From Rhodococcus sp. G-MC3 (lineage in GTDB: Bacteria > Actinomycetota > Actinomycetes > Mycobacteriales > Mycobacteriaceae), in assembly GCF_030063335.1 (NCBI RefSeq), contig NZ_JASISW010000004.1, positions 62,001 through 126,000 of the forward strand: a DNA stretch of 64,000 bases. The letters are read 5' to 3'. The translations under genes and the position numbers were made by a program. The notes beneath the pieces are model-generated. The model did no database searches. It was not told the origin of the DNA and saw only the letters and a list, made by a program, of their open reading frames with translations. This document shows, piece by piece, positions 47,701 to 57,291 of this stretch. Positions within the stretch are counted from its first letter, which is position 1; every line of letters begins with the position of its first letter.

Positions 47701-50700
47701 ACCTGATTCAGGCACGACGTACCCCACGAGAACATCGCCGACGACCGTATCGGCCCTGAGGACAACGACTGCGTGAACGACTCCTGGATATGCCGCCAGC
47801 GCCGATTCGATCTCACCGAGTTCGATACGCTGCCCTCGAAGCTTGACCTGGAAGTCGCGCCTGCCGACGTAGTCCAGTTCACCGGCGCGAGTCCATCGCA
47901 CCAGATCTCCGGTGCGATACAGCCGGCCGCCGTCTCGATCGAACGGATCTGCCACGAACCGCTCCGCGGACAAATCCGGCCTTGCCGCATAACCACGTGC
48001 AAGCTGCACACCGGCGAGATACAGCTCACCCACCACACCGGGCGCCACCGGCCGAAGCCGACCGTCGAGGACGTAGGTCCTCGTGCCTGTCACGGGACGG
48101 CCGATGGGCACGCTCACGCTGTCGGTCTCCGTGTAACGGTGAGCGGTCACATCCACTGCAGCCTCGGTCGGACCGTAGAGATTCACCACCCGGACCGACG
48201 GCAGTACCCGGACGATATCGCGCGCGGTGGCCGCAGGTAAGGCTTCGCCCGATGCGACGATCCACCGCAGCGACTGCGCGCTCGATGCTGCGGTCTCCGC
48301 TGCGAACACCGCCAGCATCGACGGCACGAAATGAGCAACCGAAACGGATTCGGACCGCAAGAGTTCGGCAAGATACTTCGGATCTCGGTGTCCGTCCGGC
48401 CGCGCGATCACCATTCGCGCACCGATCTGCAACGGCAGAAACAGTTCCCACACCGAGACGTCGAACGTTACCGGTGTCTTCTGAACCACCACATCGCCGC
48501 GAGTGAACTCGTACTCGGTCCGCATCCAGTTCAATCGGTTGACGATCGCCCGGTGACTGACCACTACGCCTTTCGGCTGCCCGGTGGATCCAGAGGTGAA
48601 GAGAACGTAGGCTGCTGAGTCCGGACGTGGAGCTGAGTCCGGGTGGACAGGCGACTCGGCAGCCGGAAGCGCGCCGAGCGTTGAAGTGTCGACCTCGAAG
48701 ATCCGAAATCCCTTCATTGCCACACCGTCTCGCGAGGTGGTCAGCACCATCGACACCTGCGCCACCTCCAACACGGTGCGCACGCGATGATCCGGTTGAC
48801 CGGGGTCGACGGGTACGTAAGCACCACCAGCCGCAATCACCGCATAGATGCCGACAACCAGCTCCACCGACCGCGCCATCGCGACGGCAACGGTGGACTC
48901 GGGCCCGATTCCCTCGGAGATCAAGTAGCGAGCAAGCCTGTCGACGCGAGAATCGAAATCGCCGTACGTGATCGACTCACCTTCGAAGGTGATCGCCACC
49001 GAGTCCGGCGACAATGCCACCTGCGATCGATACCGGTCGAGCAGGCGCTCGTCCGTCGCCGGAGCATCGGTGCGGTTCCATTCGTGGACAACCGATTGCA
49101 GTTCGTTGCCGACGAGGACGTCGACGTCGCCGACCAGTGCGGACTGGTTGTCGACAAGTGCCTCTAGAATCCCGACGAAGCGCTGACCGGCCGCAATGAT
49201 GGTCGACTCGTCGAACAGGTCGGTGAGATAGAGGAACTGCGCCATCATGCCGAGCGGCTCCCCCGAACCGTCGAAATCCTCCGAGATGGTCAGGTAAAGA
49301 TCGAATTTCGACAGTCCGGTTTCGAGTTCCATCGCCGCCGCACCGATGTTCGGCAACTCGACGGTGATTCGCTCCAGGTTCTGAAAGGCCAACATCACCT
49401 GGAATAGTGGCTGACGAGCTGTGGACCGCGGTGGATCGAGAATTTCCACCAACCGCTCGAAGGGAATGTCGGCGTTGGCGATCGCGTCGAGATCGACTTC
49501 GCGAACCGACGCGATCAACTCGCGAACGGATACCGAATCGAGAACCTCCGTCCGCAACACGAGAGTGTTGACGAACATCCCGATCACGTCGTCGAGCGCC
49601 CGCTCACCTCTGCCCGCGACCGGAGTTCCGATAGTGATGTCCTGGCTGCTCGACAATCGCGCCAGCAACAGCGCGAATGCAGCGTGCACGATCATGAACG
49701 GTGTGCATCCGAGTTCCAGACCCAACGCGACTATGGCTCGATGAAGTGCACCGCTGACACCGAACGCGTGCCGTGCACCCCGTTCTGTCGGAACAATCGG
49801 GCGCGCACGGTCCAGGGGAAGGTCCACGTGTTCCGCGATACCGTCCAATGCGCGAGTCCAGAAGCGAACCTGCCGGTTGATGATCGAGTCGGGATCGGAT
49901 TCGTCACCGAGCATACGACGTTGCCACACTGCGTAATCGGCGTACTGAACCGGCAGAGGTTGCCACGACGGAGCCAACCCGGCAACCCTGGCCGAGTAAC
50001 CGGTCACGATGTCGCGCATCAGCGGACCCATCGAGAACCCGTCGGCCGCAATGTGATGCACGACCACCGCGAGGATGTCCTCGCCGCCACCCAACCGATA
50101 CAGATGCGCGCGAAAGGGTGCTGCGTGCGCGAGTACGAATCCGCCGAGCACCATGTCGCGGATCGATCGAAGGGCCTCTGCTTCGGAGCTGTGCTCGACG
50201 CCGAGTTCGAACGGACTGGACTCCAGGGGAAGGATCACCTGGTATCCGACGCCGTCGACTTCGGGATACACCGTCCGAAGCGGTTCGTGTCGACGTCGGA
50301 CATCGTCGATTGCGCGTGTCAGCGCACCCACATCCACATCGCCGGTCAGCCGGACGACGATAGGAATGTTGTAGGCGGCGGACTCCGGCTCGAACTTGTC
50401 GAGGAACCACATCCGTTGCTGAGCGAGGGATAGTGGGATGTCGATAGGTCGTTCGCCTGCCACCAAGGAGATGCGCCCACCGGTACCGACGGAGCTTTCC
50501 ACCAACGCTGCGAGGCCCTCGACGGTCGACGAGTCGAAGATCGACCGCACCGGGACCGGCGCGTCGAGTTCGGCGCCGACTCTGGAAACGATCTGCGTTG
50601 CGACGAGGGAGTTGCCACCCAAAGCAAAGAAATCGTCGTCGAGGCCAACTCCGCTGACGCCCAGTACGTCACCGAACACCCGTGCCACGACCTGTTCGGT

Positions 50701-53700
50701 CGGCGACACCGGCTTCCGAAAGCGTCGGCGCTCGAACAACGGCTCCGGCAGCGACTTTCGATCCAATTTTCCGTTCACCGTGAGCGGAATCTCGTCCAAC
50801 ACCACGAAGGCCGTGGGAACCATGTACTCCGGCAACAGCTTTTCGACCCCGGACCTGACCGACTCCGAGACCACCGGACCAACCAGGTAGGCCACCAACC
50901 GGAGCACTCCGGGCGAATCCTCACGCACGATCACCGCCGCCGCAGTCACTCCATCCTGCGCCGACACCGCGGCCTCGATCTCACCCAGCTCGATGCGGAA
51001 ACCACGGACTTTCACTTGATCGTCCGCACGTCCGAGGTAGATCAACTCCCCCGCGCTCAACTCCCCCGCGCTCAACACCCCCGCGCTCAACTCCCCCGCG
51101 CTCAACTCCCCCGCACCCGGCTCGCCGGCTACCCACCGTGCCACGTCCCCGGTCCGATACAACCTCCCTGGACCGAAGGGATTCGCCACGAACCGGTGTG
51201 CGGACAGATCTGCACGTCCGAGATAGCCGCGAGCCAACTGTCCACCCGAGATGTACATCTCACCTGCGACACCTGTCGGAACCGGCCTCAGACGTCGGTC
51301 GAGTACGTACACGCCGAGGCCCGAGATCGGGACTCCGATCAGCGACGCAGAACCGACCGACGTCGCCGACAACACACGGAAGGACACATGCACGGTGGTC
51401 TCGGTGATGCCATACATGTTGACCAGCCGCGGCCCCGCCTCGCTACCGTCGCCGTAACGGTCGAACCACTCCGACAATCGGCGCGGCTCCAACGCCTCGC
51501 CGCCGAAGATCACGTATCGGAGAGCAAGTTCGCTCGGATCTGCATTCTGCGCACGATCGAACTCTGCCAGTTGATAGAACGCTGACGGCGTTTGATTCAG
51601 AACCGTCACACCTTCGTTCACCAACAATTCACGGAATTCCGCGGGAGAACGAGAAGTGAGGTAGTCCACCACCACCACTGTGCCGCCGCGCAGCAGTGGC
51701 CCCCACAACTCCCACACCGAGAAATCGAAAGCATACGAATGAAACATCGTCCACACATCGGCCGACCCGATGGCAAACGGGCCGTCGGTGTTGTCCATCA
51801 GTCGCAGCACCGACGCATGCGGAACGAGCACACCTTTGGGCCTACCCGTCGAACCCGACGTATAGATCACGTATGCCAGGTTGCCCGCGCTCAACGAAGC
51901 CGGACGATCCGAATCCGTCACCGGACCCGAATCCCACTCTCGCGAACGATCTTCGGATACATCCACTACCGCGATGCCAGCGTCGCGAATGCTTACCATC
52001 GACTCGGCGGCCAGAACGTCCGCTGACGTCACCACCGCAACGGGAGCCGCGTCGAGTGTGATGAACTCGATTCGGTCAGCCGGGTACGACGGGTCCACCG
52101 GCAGATAACCCGCACCCGACTTCACCGCCGCCAAGACTGCGATTATCAGCTCCGTCGAACGGGGCAAAGCCACCGCCACCAACGAATCGGGCACCGCCCC
52201 GGCAGCGATCAACCGCCGCGCAAGACGGTTGATCGCTGCGTCGAGCTCGATGTAGGTCAACGACTCTCCGGCACACCGCACGGCTACAGCATCAGGATGC
52301 GCAGCCACCGCCGCGTCCAGCCGATCGACCAGAGTTCCAACACCCGGTGACACATCAGGGCCAGACGAACTCCACCGCATCGACGTCCGCTCACGCGTGA
52401 TCGTGTTCACGATCTCGATATCACCCATAGCGACAGAAGCGTCGGCGACAATACTCGTCACTATTGCGACGAACTGATCACCGAAGGACTTCACCGTCGA
52501 CGCATCGAACAAATCCGTCGCGTAGTTGAGGTAACACGTCAACCCGCCGCTGCCCTGAGCTTCTTCGAAAGTGAACTGAAGGTCGAACTTCGCGATCTCG
52601 GCGTCGAACGGAACGGGCTCGACCGCCAGACCCGGCATGTCGAACGTGCTTCGATCAAGATTCTGAAACGCCAGAACGACCTGGACCAGCGGATGACGGG
52701 CCTGCGAACGATGCGGCTCCAGAATGTCGACGAGTCGTTCGAACGGCACATCGGCGTTCGCGAAGGCTTGCAGATCGACCTCGCGTACATGCTGGAGCAC
52801 GTCTTCGAATCGCATGCCCGGTGACGTTTCGGTGCGCAACACGAGCGTGTTGACGAACATACCGATCACGCCGTCGAGCTCGGCCTGCCCCCGACCCGCA
52901 ACCGGTGTTCCGATTGCAACATCGTCCGACGCGGACAACCGTGAAATCAGAACAGCCAGTGCAGCGTGAACAACCATGAACAGCGTCGAGTGTGCTTGAC
53001 GTGCAAGCTTGTGCAACCCGAGATGCAGTTCTGGCGACACCATGAACTGCGTTGTGCGGCCACGTTTCGTCGCGATCGCCGGACGCACGTGATCGAATGG
53101 AAGCTCGAGCTGATCTGTGAGCCCTGACAGCTGCCTCTTCCAATAACCTACCTGCATCGACGCCAACGACGATGGATCGTCGTCGCTGCCGAGCACCTGG
53201 CGCTGCCACAGCGTGTAATCCACGTACTGCACCGCGAGAGGCATCCAGGCGGGAGCGTGACCTGCTACGCGAGCCGCATAGGCCGACATTACGTCGGTGG
53301 TCAGCGGACGAATCGAAAAGCCGTCCGCTGCAACGTGATGAACAACCAGGACCAACACGTGCTCGGCCTCGTTCAAAGCGAACAACCGCACCCTGACGGG
53401 TACCTCGCGGGTGACGTCGAAACCGGCGGAAATCGTCTCCGCGACTACGTCGAGAATGCAGTCTTCGTCGACTCCTTCCGGCAGCAGGTCCAGCGGCGCC
53501 CGGCCCGGCGCGAGTACCACCTGCTGCCCGACGCCGTCGACATCGGGGTAGATCGTTCGCAGCGTCTCGTGACGGTCGACGACATCGGCGATCGCTGCCC
53601 GCAGAGCGTCGATATGCAGTGCTCCGGTGAGTCGGATGGCGATCGGAATGTTCTCGACAGCCGACTCCGCATCGAACCGATTCAGGAACCACATTCGCTG

Positions 53701-55863
53701 CTGCGCAGGCGACAGCGGAATCGTCTCGGGCCACAGCGCCGAGCCGAGGATCGGTCTCGTCGAATCAGTTCGGCGCTCGGCCGCGTCGATCAGTCCGGCC
53801 CACCCAGCCACCGTCGCGGTGTCGAAGAATTCTCGGACGGCGATGTGCACGTCGAACCGCGCGTTCAGGCGTGCAACGAGCCTCGTCGCACTGAGCGAAT
53901 TGCCGCCGAGCGCGAAGAAGTCGTCGTCGCGGCCCACGAGCCCGACCCCTGACAGATCGGAGAACTCGTCCGCCACAGCGACTTCGATAGCAGAGCGCGG
54001 AGCTTGGAAAGTCACCCGTTCGGGCGGAGGTTCGGGCAAGGCTCCACGGTCGAGCTTTCCCGAGTACCCCAGAGGCATCTTTTCCAGGACAATCAACGCG
54101 CTGGGCACCATGTAATCGGGCAATGCACTCCGCAGGCCCTTCCACAGATCGTCCAGTTTCAGATTCCCTTCGCGGGAAGGGACCACATATCCCACGAGGC
54201 GTTCGCTGCGAAGGACGACGACGCTCGCCGACACCGAATCATGCTGGCCGAGAATCGATTCGATCTCACCCAGTTCTATCCGTAGGCCATGGAGTTTGAC
54301 CTGAAAATCAGTGCGGCCGAGGTAGGTGAGAACACCGAGCCCATCGCGCTTGACGAGGTCGCCGGTGCGGTACATTCGTCCGCCGTTCGAGAACGGATCG
54401 GCGACGAACCGGTCGAAAGTCGCGCCTGGTCTCGACACGTACCCTCTGGCCAGCTGAATTCCGGTGATGTACAACTCGCCAACGCTGCCGGACGGCACTG
54501 GCTCTAGTCCCCCGCCGAGTACGTGCAGTTCGGTGCCGTCCACTTCGACACCGATGGCGACAGAGGTGGCCCCACTACCGAGAACATGGTGGTGAGTGAC
54601 GTCGACGGCTGCCTCCGTGGGCCCGTAGAGGTTATGGAGGTCGGCAGCGGAGATGGACGCAAACCGCGACGCTGTCGCGGCCGAAAGTTCCTCGCCCGAT
54701 GCGAAGACGAGTCGGAGGGAGGGCAGCTCCCGAGTTCCCGGATCGTCGACGAACACCGCGAGCATCGACGGCACGAAGTGCACGACGGATACACCAGTAG
54801 TGCGGATCACGTGCGTCAGGTAGGCCGGATCGACATGGCCTCCGGGCTCGGCAAGAACGAGGCGTGCCCCCACTCGAAGCGGCCAGAAGAATTCCCAGAC
54901 CGAGACGTCGAAGGTGAACGGAGTCTTCTGCAATACGACGTCGTCGACATGCAGCTGATACTGCCGCTGCCGCCAGATCAGGTTCGCCGAGATCGCCGAG
55001 TGAGGAACTGCGACCCCTTTGGGACGTCCCGTCGAACCCGAGGTGAAGATCACGTAGGCAAGATTGTCAGCGCGAAGCTCCGACGAACGTTCCTCGGGAC
55101 GCAGCCTGCTGTCGTCGAACTCGGCGATCTCCGGTGTGTGGACATCCGCCACGGGAACGCCACCGGGCAAAGTCGCGGCGATGTTCGCATCGGTCAGGAC
55201 CAGTACAGGATCGGCGGTGCGCAGGACGTACTCGAGCCTGTCGCGGGGATGGTCCGGGTCCAGGGGCAGATAGGCGCCGCCCGCTTTGACGATGCCGTAC
55301 ATACCCACAACGAGATCGATGGATCGCCCGAGTGCGAGACCTACGACGCGATCAGGACCGACTCCCAACGACACCAGGTACCGCGCGACCCGATTCGAGC
55401 GTTGTTCCAGGTCCCGATAGGTCAAGACCTGTCCGTCACTCTGGAGGGCAACCCTGTCGGGGAAACGGTCGACACAGCGCTCGAAGGCGTCGACCAGTGT
55501 GGTCTGCGCCTCAGGAAGGGTTATCGGTGCTTCCGACAGATCTTCGATCGCCCGATCGATGTCGAGGATCGCCGACGCCTCCATCAACAGCGAAGTAACG
55601 GCTCGATCGAGTGCACCCTCGTCCGAATCGAGGAGTCCGGGAGCCAGCTCGGCGAGGACCAGAGGGAGGAGAGATTCAGGACCCAGCGCACCGCCCATCG
55701 CGGTGTCGAGGCGGTCGAGTTCGTGGTGGAGCATGCGGAACGTGATCGAGACCTCGCCGAAAGCGAGCGCGGATCGTGCAGGTTCGGTCTGGGCCACATC
55801 TGCAACGAGCCAAGGCACGTCACTGATCGACAGCGCCCCACCGGCGCCTTGACCAACAACCAT
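41731..55863 (-). CDS. four-module nonribosomal peptide synthetase (NRPS1)
   Basis: This is a 4,710-residue NRPS. Approximate layout by residue: an N-terminal A-like fragment 1-115; A1 125-610, PCP1 (Ser ~655); C1 700-1130 (HHVAADG ~842), A2 1160-1690, PCP2 (Ser ~1751); C2 1800-2230 (HHIAADG ~1936), A3 2250-2745, PCP3 (Ser ~2811); C3 2860-3290 (HHISVDG ~2997), A4 3320-3850, PCP4 (Ser ~3918); C4 3965-4395 (HHIAADG ~4102); then a degenerate A-like tail 4440-4710. Ten-letter binding-pocket codes read from the A3-A5 regions: A1 DVWHFSLVDK (Ser), A2 DFWNIGMVHK (Thr), A3 DVWHVSLVDK (Ser), A4 DFWNLGLVHK (Thr-like). There is no starter C domain and no thioesterase. Tandem repeats lie in A2 and A4. 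The start is ATG 55863 with GGGGAGG 9 nt upstream. Confidence 0.95.
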   Translation of the reverse strand: MVVGQGAGGALSISDVPWLVADVAQTEPARSALAFGEVSITFRMLHHELDRLDTAMGGALGPESLLPLVLAELAPGLLDSDEGALDRAVTSLLMEASAILDIDRAIEDLSEAPITLPEAQTTLVDAFERCVDRFPDRVALQSDGQVLTYRDLEQRSNRVARYLVSLGVGPDRVVGLALGRSIDLVVGMYGIVKAGGAYLPLDPDHPRDRLEYVLRTADPVLVLTDANIAATLPGGVPVADVHTPEIAEFDDSRLRPEERSSELRADNLAYVIFTSGSTGRPKGVAVPHSAISANLIWRQRQYQLHVDDVVLQKTPFTFDVSVWEFFWPLRVGARLVLAEPGGHVDPAYLTHVIRTTGVSVVHFVPSMLAVFVDDPGTRELPSLRLVFASGEELSAATASRFASISAADLHNLYGPTEAAVDVTHHHVLGSGATSVAIGVEVDGTELHVLGGGLEPVPSGSVGELYITGIQLARGYVSRPGATFDRFVADPFSNGGRMYRTGDLVKRDGLGVLTYLGRTDFQVKLHGLRIELGEIESILGQHDSVSASVVVLRSERLVGYVVPSREGNLKLDDLWKGLRSALPDYMVPSALIVLEKMPLGYSGKLDRGALPEPPPERVTFQAPRSAIEVAVADEFSDLSGVGLVGRDDDFFALGGNSLSATRLVARLNARFDVHIAVREFFDTATVAGWAGLIDAAERRTDSTRPILGSALWPETIPLSPAQQRMWFLNRFDAESAVENIPIAIRLTGALHIDALRAAIADVVDRHETLRTIYPDVDGVGQQVVLAPGRAPLDLLPEGVDEDCILDVVAETISAGFDVTREVPVRVRLFALNEAEHVLVLVVHHVAADGFSIRPLTTDVMSAYAARVAGHAPAWMPLAVQYVDYTLWQRQVLGSDDDPSSLASMQVGYWKRQLSGLTDQLELPFDHVRPAIATKRGRTTQFMVSPELHLGLHKLARQAHSTLFMVVHAALAVLISRLSASDDVAIGTPVAGRGQAELDGVIGMFVNTLVLRTETSPGMRFEDVLQHVREVDLQAFANADVPFERLVDILEPHRSQARHPLVQVVLAFQNLDRSTFDMPGLAVEPVPFDAEIAKFDLQFTFEEAQGSGGLTCYLNYATDLFDASTVKSFGDQFVAIVTSIVADASVAMGDIEIVNTITRERTSMRWSSSGPDVSPGVGTLVDRLDAAVAAHPDAVAVRCAGESLTYIELDAAINRLARRLIAAGAVPDSLVAVALPRSTELIIAVLAAVKSGAGYLPVDPSYPADRIEFITLDAAPVAVVTSADVLAAESMVSIRDAGIAVVDVSEDRSREWDSGPVTDSDRPASLSAGNLAYVIYTSGSTGRPKGVLVPHASVLRLMDNTDGPFAIGSADVWTMFHSYAFDFSVWELWGPLLRGGTVVVVDYLTSRSPAEFRELLVNEGVTVLNQTPSAFYQLAEFDRAQNADPSELALRYVIFGGEALEPRRLSEWFDRYGDGSEAGPRLVNMYGITETTVHVSFRVLSATSVGSASLIGVPISGLGVYVLDRRLRPVPTGVAGEMYISGGQLARGYLGRADLSAHRFVANPFGPGRLYRTGDVARWVAGEPGAGELSAGELSAGVLSAGELSAGELIYLGRADDQVKVRGFRIELGEIEAAVSAQDGVTAAAVIVREDSPGVLRLVAYLVGPVVSESVRSGVEKLLPEYMVPTAFVVLDEIPLTVNGKLDRKSLPEPLFERRRFRKPVSPTEQVVARVFGDVLGVSGVGLDDDFFALGGNSLVATQIVSRVGAELDAPVPVRSIFDSSTVEGLAALVESSVGTGGRISLVAGERPIDIPLSLAQQRMWFLDKFEPESAAYNIPIVVRLTGDVDVGALTRAIDDVRRRHEPLRTVYPEVDGVGYQVILPLESSPFELGVEHSSEAEALRSIRDMVLGGFVLAHAAPFRAHLYRLGGGEDILAVVVHHIAADGFSMGPLMRDIVTGYSARVAGLAPSWQPLPVQYADYAVWQRRMLGDESDPDSIINRQVRFWTRALDGIAEHVDLPLDRARPIVPTERGARHAFGVSGALHRAIVALGLELGCTPFMIVHAAFALLLARLSSSQDITIGTPVAGRGERALDDVIGMFVNTLVLRTEVLDSVSVRELIASVREVDLDAIANADIPFERLVEILDPPRSTARQPLFQVMLAFQNLERITVELPNIGAAAMELETGLSKFDLYLTISEDFDGSGEPLGMMAQFLYLTDLFDESTIIAAGQRFVGILEALVDNQSALVGDVDVLVGNELQSVVHEWNRTDAPATDERLLDRYRSQVALSPDSVAITFEGESITYGDFDSRVDRLARYLISEGIGPESTVAVAMARSVELVVGIYAVIAAGGAYVPVDPGQPDHRVRTVLEVAQVSMVLTTSRDGVAMKGFRIFEVDTSTLGALPAAESPVHPDSAPRPDSAAYVLFTSGSTGQPKGVVVSHRAIVNRLNWMRTEYEFTRGDVVVQKTPVTFDVSVWELFLPLQIGARMVIARPDGHRDPKYLAELLRSESVSVAHFVPSMLAVFAAETAASSAQSLRWIVASGEALPAATARDIVRVLPSVRVVNLYGPTEAAVDVTAHRYTETDSVSVPIGRPVTGTRTYVLDGRLRPVAPGVVGELYLAGVQLARGYAARPDLSAERFVADPFDRDGGRLYRTGDLVRWTRAGELDYVGRRDFQVKLRGQRIELGEIESALAAYPGVVHAVVVLRADTVVGDVLVGYVVPESGSTLDPDAVRHSAAGTIADYMIPSTVMVLDALPVGPNGKLDRSALPAPAFQVKVFRPPSTPIEELVAGVYRDLLGVDRVGLDDDFFALGGNSLMATRVVARLSAALGTEVSLRAVFDAPGVEMLAESVELEPGSVVRPAIVAREDHESPVPLSLAQQRMWFLNRLEPDSAAHNVPVTIRLTGELDVDAFVRAFGDVTARHDILRTVYPDVAGVGSQLIEPIAEKGVVLHLEDIDPVRTTERMLAMVEAGFDVTTAVPVRARLLRESPTEHVLVVVAHHISVDGFSIGPLTRDLVRAYAARTIGQEPGWVRPALQYADYALWQREVLGSEDDPDSVASTQINYWQDHLADLPAEITLPTDRPRRTEASTLGAASSVSIDHELRTRITAFAHRTGTTPFMVMHSALAVLLAELSSSEDIAIGTPVAGRGDRALDDMIGMFVNTLVLRTRVSPADTFSSLVSAVREIDLSAFAHADMPFERIVEAVDPHRARGRHPLFQVMFTFQNLGQTHLELPNLTISGTEFDTVHAKFDVQVTVSDTYGDTGKVSGWNVEFIYAIDLFDRSTIKRFASGFVRLIEGLLDGPNRPVGDIESMPSVERDRIVNEWSASGPGISDNDTTLVDRFAASCASGPDRVAVRFDGRSWTYREVGDRVNALARHLISLGAGPETLVAVALPRSAELVIALLAVSASGAGYLPVDPAYPPGRIAFMLDDAQPLVGVTSSSPVDFVATVDFGAIPVLDLDTFDHDGMDRRMVTNEDRRAPLTPDNVAYVIYTSGSTGRPKGVAVTHRNVVQLFANTEETFGFESSDVWTMFHSYAFDFSVWEMWGPLLYGGTLVVVDYFTSRSPEGFRALLETEHITVLNQTPSAFYQLAEVDRVMPAASLSLRYILFGGEALERRRLHTWFDRHGDGTDHRAGPTLVNLYGITETTVHVSTRVLLARDAPAASMIGAPAASMIGAPTASMIGAPTASMIGAPIPGLSIYILDRRLRPVPIGVAGEMYIAGGQLARGYVSSPALSATRFVADPFGRDGRVLYRTGDLARWIETTESGELEYLGRSDEQVKVRGFRIELGEVEAAIAALPDVSSVAVVLRDDPFAGVRLVAYVVFAPGAAPDPGELRRDVGARVPDYMVPSAFVSIEEIPLTVNGKLDRNALPAPTFVQSEFRAPSNAVEQVVADVFAEVLGLDHVGADDDFFALGGNSLGATRVVSRLGTALDTVVVVRLLFEASTVSVLAARLETNVGAGGRSELVARARPEVIPLSLAQQRMWFLNRLDPASGAYNISCALRLRGALDTAALALALGDVITRHETLRTRYPDVNGVGSQQVVPVADIEFDLTSEPVGEHDVAVRVRSIVTTSFDVTVSVPLVVRLLELSDADHILVFVVHHIAADGFSIGPLTRDLMTAYAARSLGRTPEWAPLDVQYADFVLWQREVLGDADDATSILHNQENFWRHTLATLGEQAGITTDRPRPLAPTGFGATHEFVVEGSLLTSLGAVVREHNSTLFMALHTAVAILLARLSGDEDIAVGTPVAGRGESALDDIVGMFVNTLVLRTPILPNVTVSEVLRIARETDLDAFAHSDVPFERIVDLLDPPRSASKSPFFQVVVALQNHGASWLDLPGLSISGMDTVDPTANYDLQIVFADRYSGDGDSSLTCTIVYSTDLYERATVEAFAEGLTLMLHVVAQATDTIVEDIDVGDILVGPIGRARPDAGLDGLGASSLSPRVQTLPQLFESSVEAEPDAPAIVGDGTETSYLDAANRAARLARYLVSRGIGPGDRVVIDIPAADERVVAMWAVWCAGAATVFGADSGTTVDAVLTKSISRGRTDAALSPRNAGGREIVHVDDPAVAAAIAAQSSRALDYATRTRLLIPDDDAVVILDQGSETVISHRQATVLAHGRAADWTVTHESRVLVALRFLDRASQAWEGLGMVVAAAAGAAFVVHDGALDPMPLIERDWVSHVVTESSAVLDLEELDLVFVVRTSRDSAAPWSA
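44786..44881 (-). repeat. 4 x 24-bp tandem repeat inside adenylation domain A4
   Basis: Four adjacent 24-bp copies (44786-44809, 44810-44833, 44834-44857, 44858-44881) differ at one to three positions and encode the 8-residue unit APAASMIG on the - strand. They lie between the A5 (NLYGITET) and A6 ([17 protein letters not shown]) motifs of the fourth A domain, a loop where insertion is tolerated. A fifth, partial copy follows. Confidence 0.85.
51046..51120 (-). repeat. five 15-bp tandem repeats inside adenylation domain A2
   Basis: Four near-identical 15-bp copies (CTCCCCCGCGCTCAA type) plus a degenerate fifth encode a five-residue GELSA repeat between the A7 (YRTGD) and A8 ([12 protein letters not shown]) motifs of the second A domain. 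The array is in frame and adds a flexible loop next to the hinge region. Confidence 0.85.
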
Positions 55864-55883
55864 GTAAAACGTCCTCCCCAACT

Positions 55884-55919
55884 CCGAAACTCTCGACAGC
55901 GCCGAAACTCTCGGCGGCG
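55884..55919 (-). repeat. two 18-bp direct repeats just upstream of NRPS1
   Basis: Adjacent 18-bp copies at 55884-55901 and 55902-55919 match at 16 of 18 positions; on the - strand both end GAGAGTTTCGG, 20 to 56 nt before the NRPS1 ATG and directly before its ribosome binding site. They could be a regulator site or leader element. An in-frame longer start (55947) would translate them, but their position before the strong ribosome binding site argues against that. Confidence 0.5.
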
Positions 55920-55978
55920 CCCGAGTCACGAGGCGTCGTACACGCAACAGCAGTTACTTTCAACCAAGGCTACTGCGA

Positions 55979-56013
55979 CGAATGCTCCCCTCCACACTGG
56001 AGGGGAGCATTCG
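55979..56013 (-). terminator. hairpin after the antigen-85-like esterase
   Basis: Perfect 15-bp arms CGAATGCTCCCCTCC/GGAGGGGAGCATTCG enclose five bases, 37 bp downstream of the esterase stop and 115 bp before the NRPS1 ATG. It suggests that the esterase and NRPS1 are separate transcripts. Confidence 0.75.
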
Positions 56014-56049
56014 TGAAAACTATCGACTACCGTCGGGTTCCCAGAATTT

Positions 56050-57123
56050 TCAGATACCCATCGCGCGTGCCAGCACCGGCCACGAGTTCTTCAGATCGTC
56101 GCCCCAGTAGCCCCACGAGTGAGTTCCGCTGTCACGGAAGTTGTACGTCGCCGGGATTCCGATTTGGTTCAACTTGTTCTGAAGGTTGTGCGAGCAGTAG
56201 TTCGTGGCGGCCTCGATCACACCGCCGATGATGATCTGGTTGGCCAAGGTCGGTACTCGGCCGTCGATGTCGGGGCCGTCGAGATTGTCGTACATGCCGG
56301 GCAGGCCGTTGCCGTTGGAGATGTAGAGATCCAATCCGCGAAGGCCTTCGGCGTTGACGTAGGGGTCGTTTTGAGCCCACATCGGGTCGTTGTCCGGTCC
56401 GTACATGTTCAGTGTGCTGCCACCGCCGTAGAGCTCCACGACCTGCTTGACGAAGGTCTGACCGATGGGATCACTGGTCTGTGCACAGCCGCTGTAGGCA
56501 GCCACGCCGCGGTACAGATCCGGGTTCGCAATCGCGAGCTGCAGTACCGAGGTTCCTGACGACGACAGGCCGGCGATGGTGTTGACACCGTTGGTGCCGA
56601 GGGCTGCGTCCACGAGCGGCGGGATTTCCTCCGTCATGAAGGTTTTCCACTTGTTGACTCCCAGAACCGGATCTGCCTGCTTCCAGTCGGTGTAGTAGCT
56701 CCACTTGCCACCGATAGGAGACACGACGTTGATGTTCTTGTCACCGAAGAAGTCGTAGGCGTCGGTACGTGCACGCCACGTCGCGGAGTCTTCGCCGCCA
56801 CCTGCCCCGTTGAGCATGTACAGGGTGGGGCGAGGAGCGCTCGTATCCGCCGGCCGCAGTACGTCCAGCGGAATCTCCTTGTCCATGGAAGCGGAGTACA
56901 CGTACATGGTGAGTTCGCGGTCGTTCTTGACCTCGATCTTGGTGACCTTCGAACCGTTCGACGACGTGGCCGAGGTCAGTGGAGCCGCATTGGCCACCAC
57001 GGAGTCGGCGGGATCGGCGGAGGCCGTGGCTGCGACACCGGTGAACGGCACGACGAGCGCGACGGACGCGATCGCCAATCCCTTGACGACGGTGGACAAC
57101 GTGCGTGGCTTCGATCGACGCAT
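56050..57123 (-). CDS. antigen 85-like mycolyltransferase/esterase
   Basis: The 357-residue secreted protein has an arginine-rich start and signal peptide (MRRSKPRTLSTVVKGLAIAS..., cleavage after ATASA), then the antigen-85 fold: LYMLNGAGG, the nucleophile motif GLSSSGTSVLQLA (first Ser near residue 187) and the C-terminal catalytic His in HSWGYWGDDLKNSWPVLARAMG. Family members transfer mycolic acids from trehalose monomycolate to arabinogalactan or trehalose. It sits between two NRPS genes but is bounded by hairpins on both sides. ATG 57123 is preferred; ATG 57141 would add six residues. Confidence 0.88.
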   Translation of the reverse strand: MRRSKPRTLSTVVKGLAIASVALVVPFTGVAATASADPADSVVANAAPLTSATSSNGSKVTKIEVKNDRELTMYVYSASMDKEIPLDVLRPADTSAPRPTLYMLNGAGGGEDSATWRARTDAYDFFGDKNINVVSPIGGKWSYYTDWKQADPVLGVNKWKTFMTEEIPPLVDAALGTNGVNTIAGLSSSGTSVLQLAIANPDLYRGVAAYSGCAQTSDPIGQTFVKQVVELYGGGSTLNMYGPDNDPMWAQNDPYVNAEGLRGLDLYISNGNGLPGMYDNLDGPDIDGRVPTLANQIIIGGVIEAATNYCSHNLQNKLNQIGIPATYNFRDSGTHSWGYWGDDLKNSWPVLARAMGI

Positions 57124-57253
57124 AAGCTTTACTTTCACCATTCTTTGCGATTTCCCAAAATGTGCCGAGCGGACCGATCGCCGGTCGTCCGGCGCTACCT
57201 TACCTGGCAGTAGAAGATCGACGCAGTCTCGACATTCGTTACTCGGCCTTCCA

Positions 57254-57283
57254 CTCACCAGCAGCCCTTCTCGCGCTGGTGAG
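57254..57283 (-). terminator. hairpin downstream of NRPS2
   Basis: The 9-bp arms CTCACCAGC/GCTGGTGAG around a 12-nt loop begin 8 bp after the NRPS2 stop codon, in the gap before the antigen-85-like gene. No T tract follows. It is a plausible end for the NRPS2 transcript. Confidence 0.55.
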
Positions 57284-57291
57284 CCGCGACG

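Noticed and set aside
54523..56016. 497-codon + strand open frame opposite the NRPS1 5' end
   Set aside because: Antisense to the first A domain; no homology and no ribosome binding site.
57124..57258. Longer antigen-85-like protein starting at 57258
   Set aside because: Would bury the signal peptide behind a charged leader; the later ATG gives a proper secretion signal.
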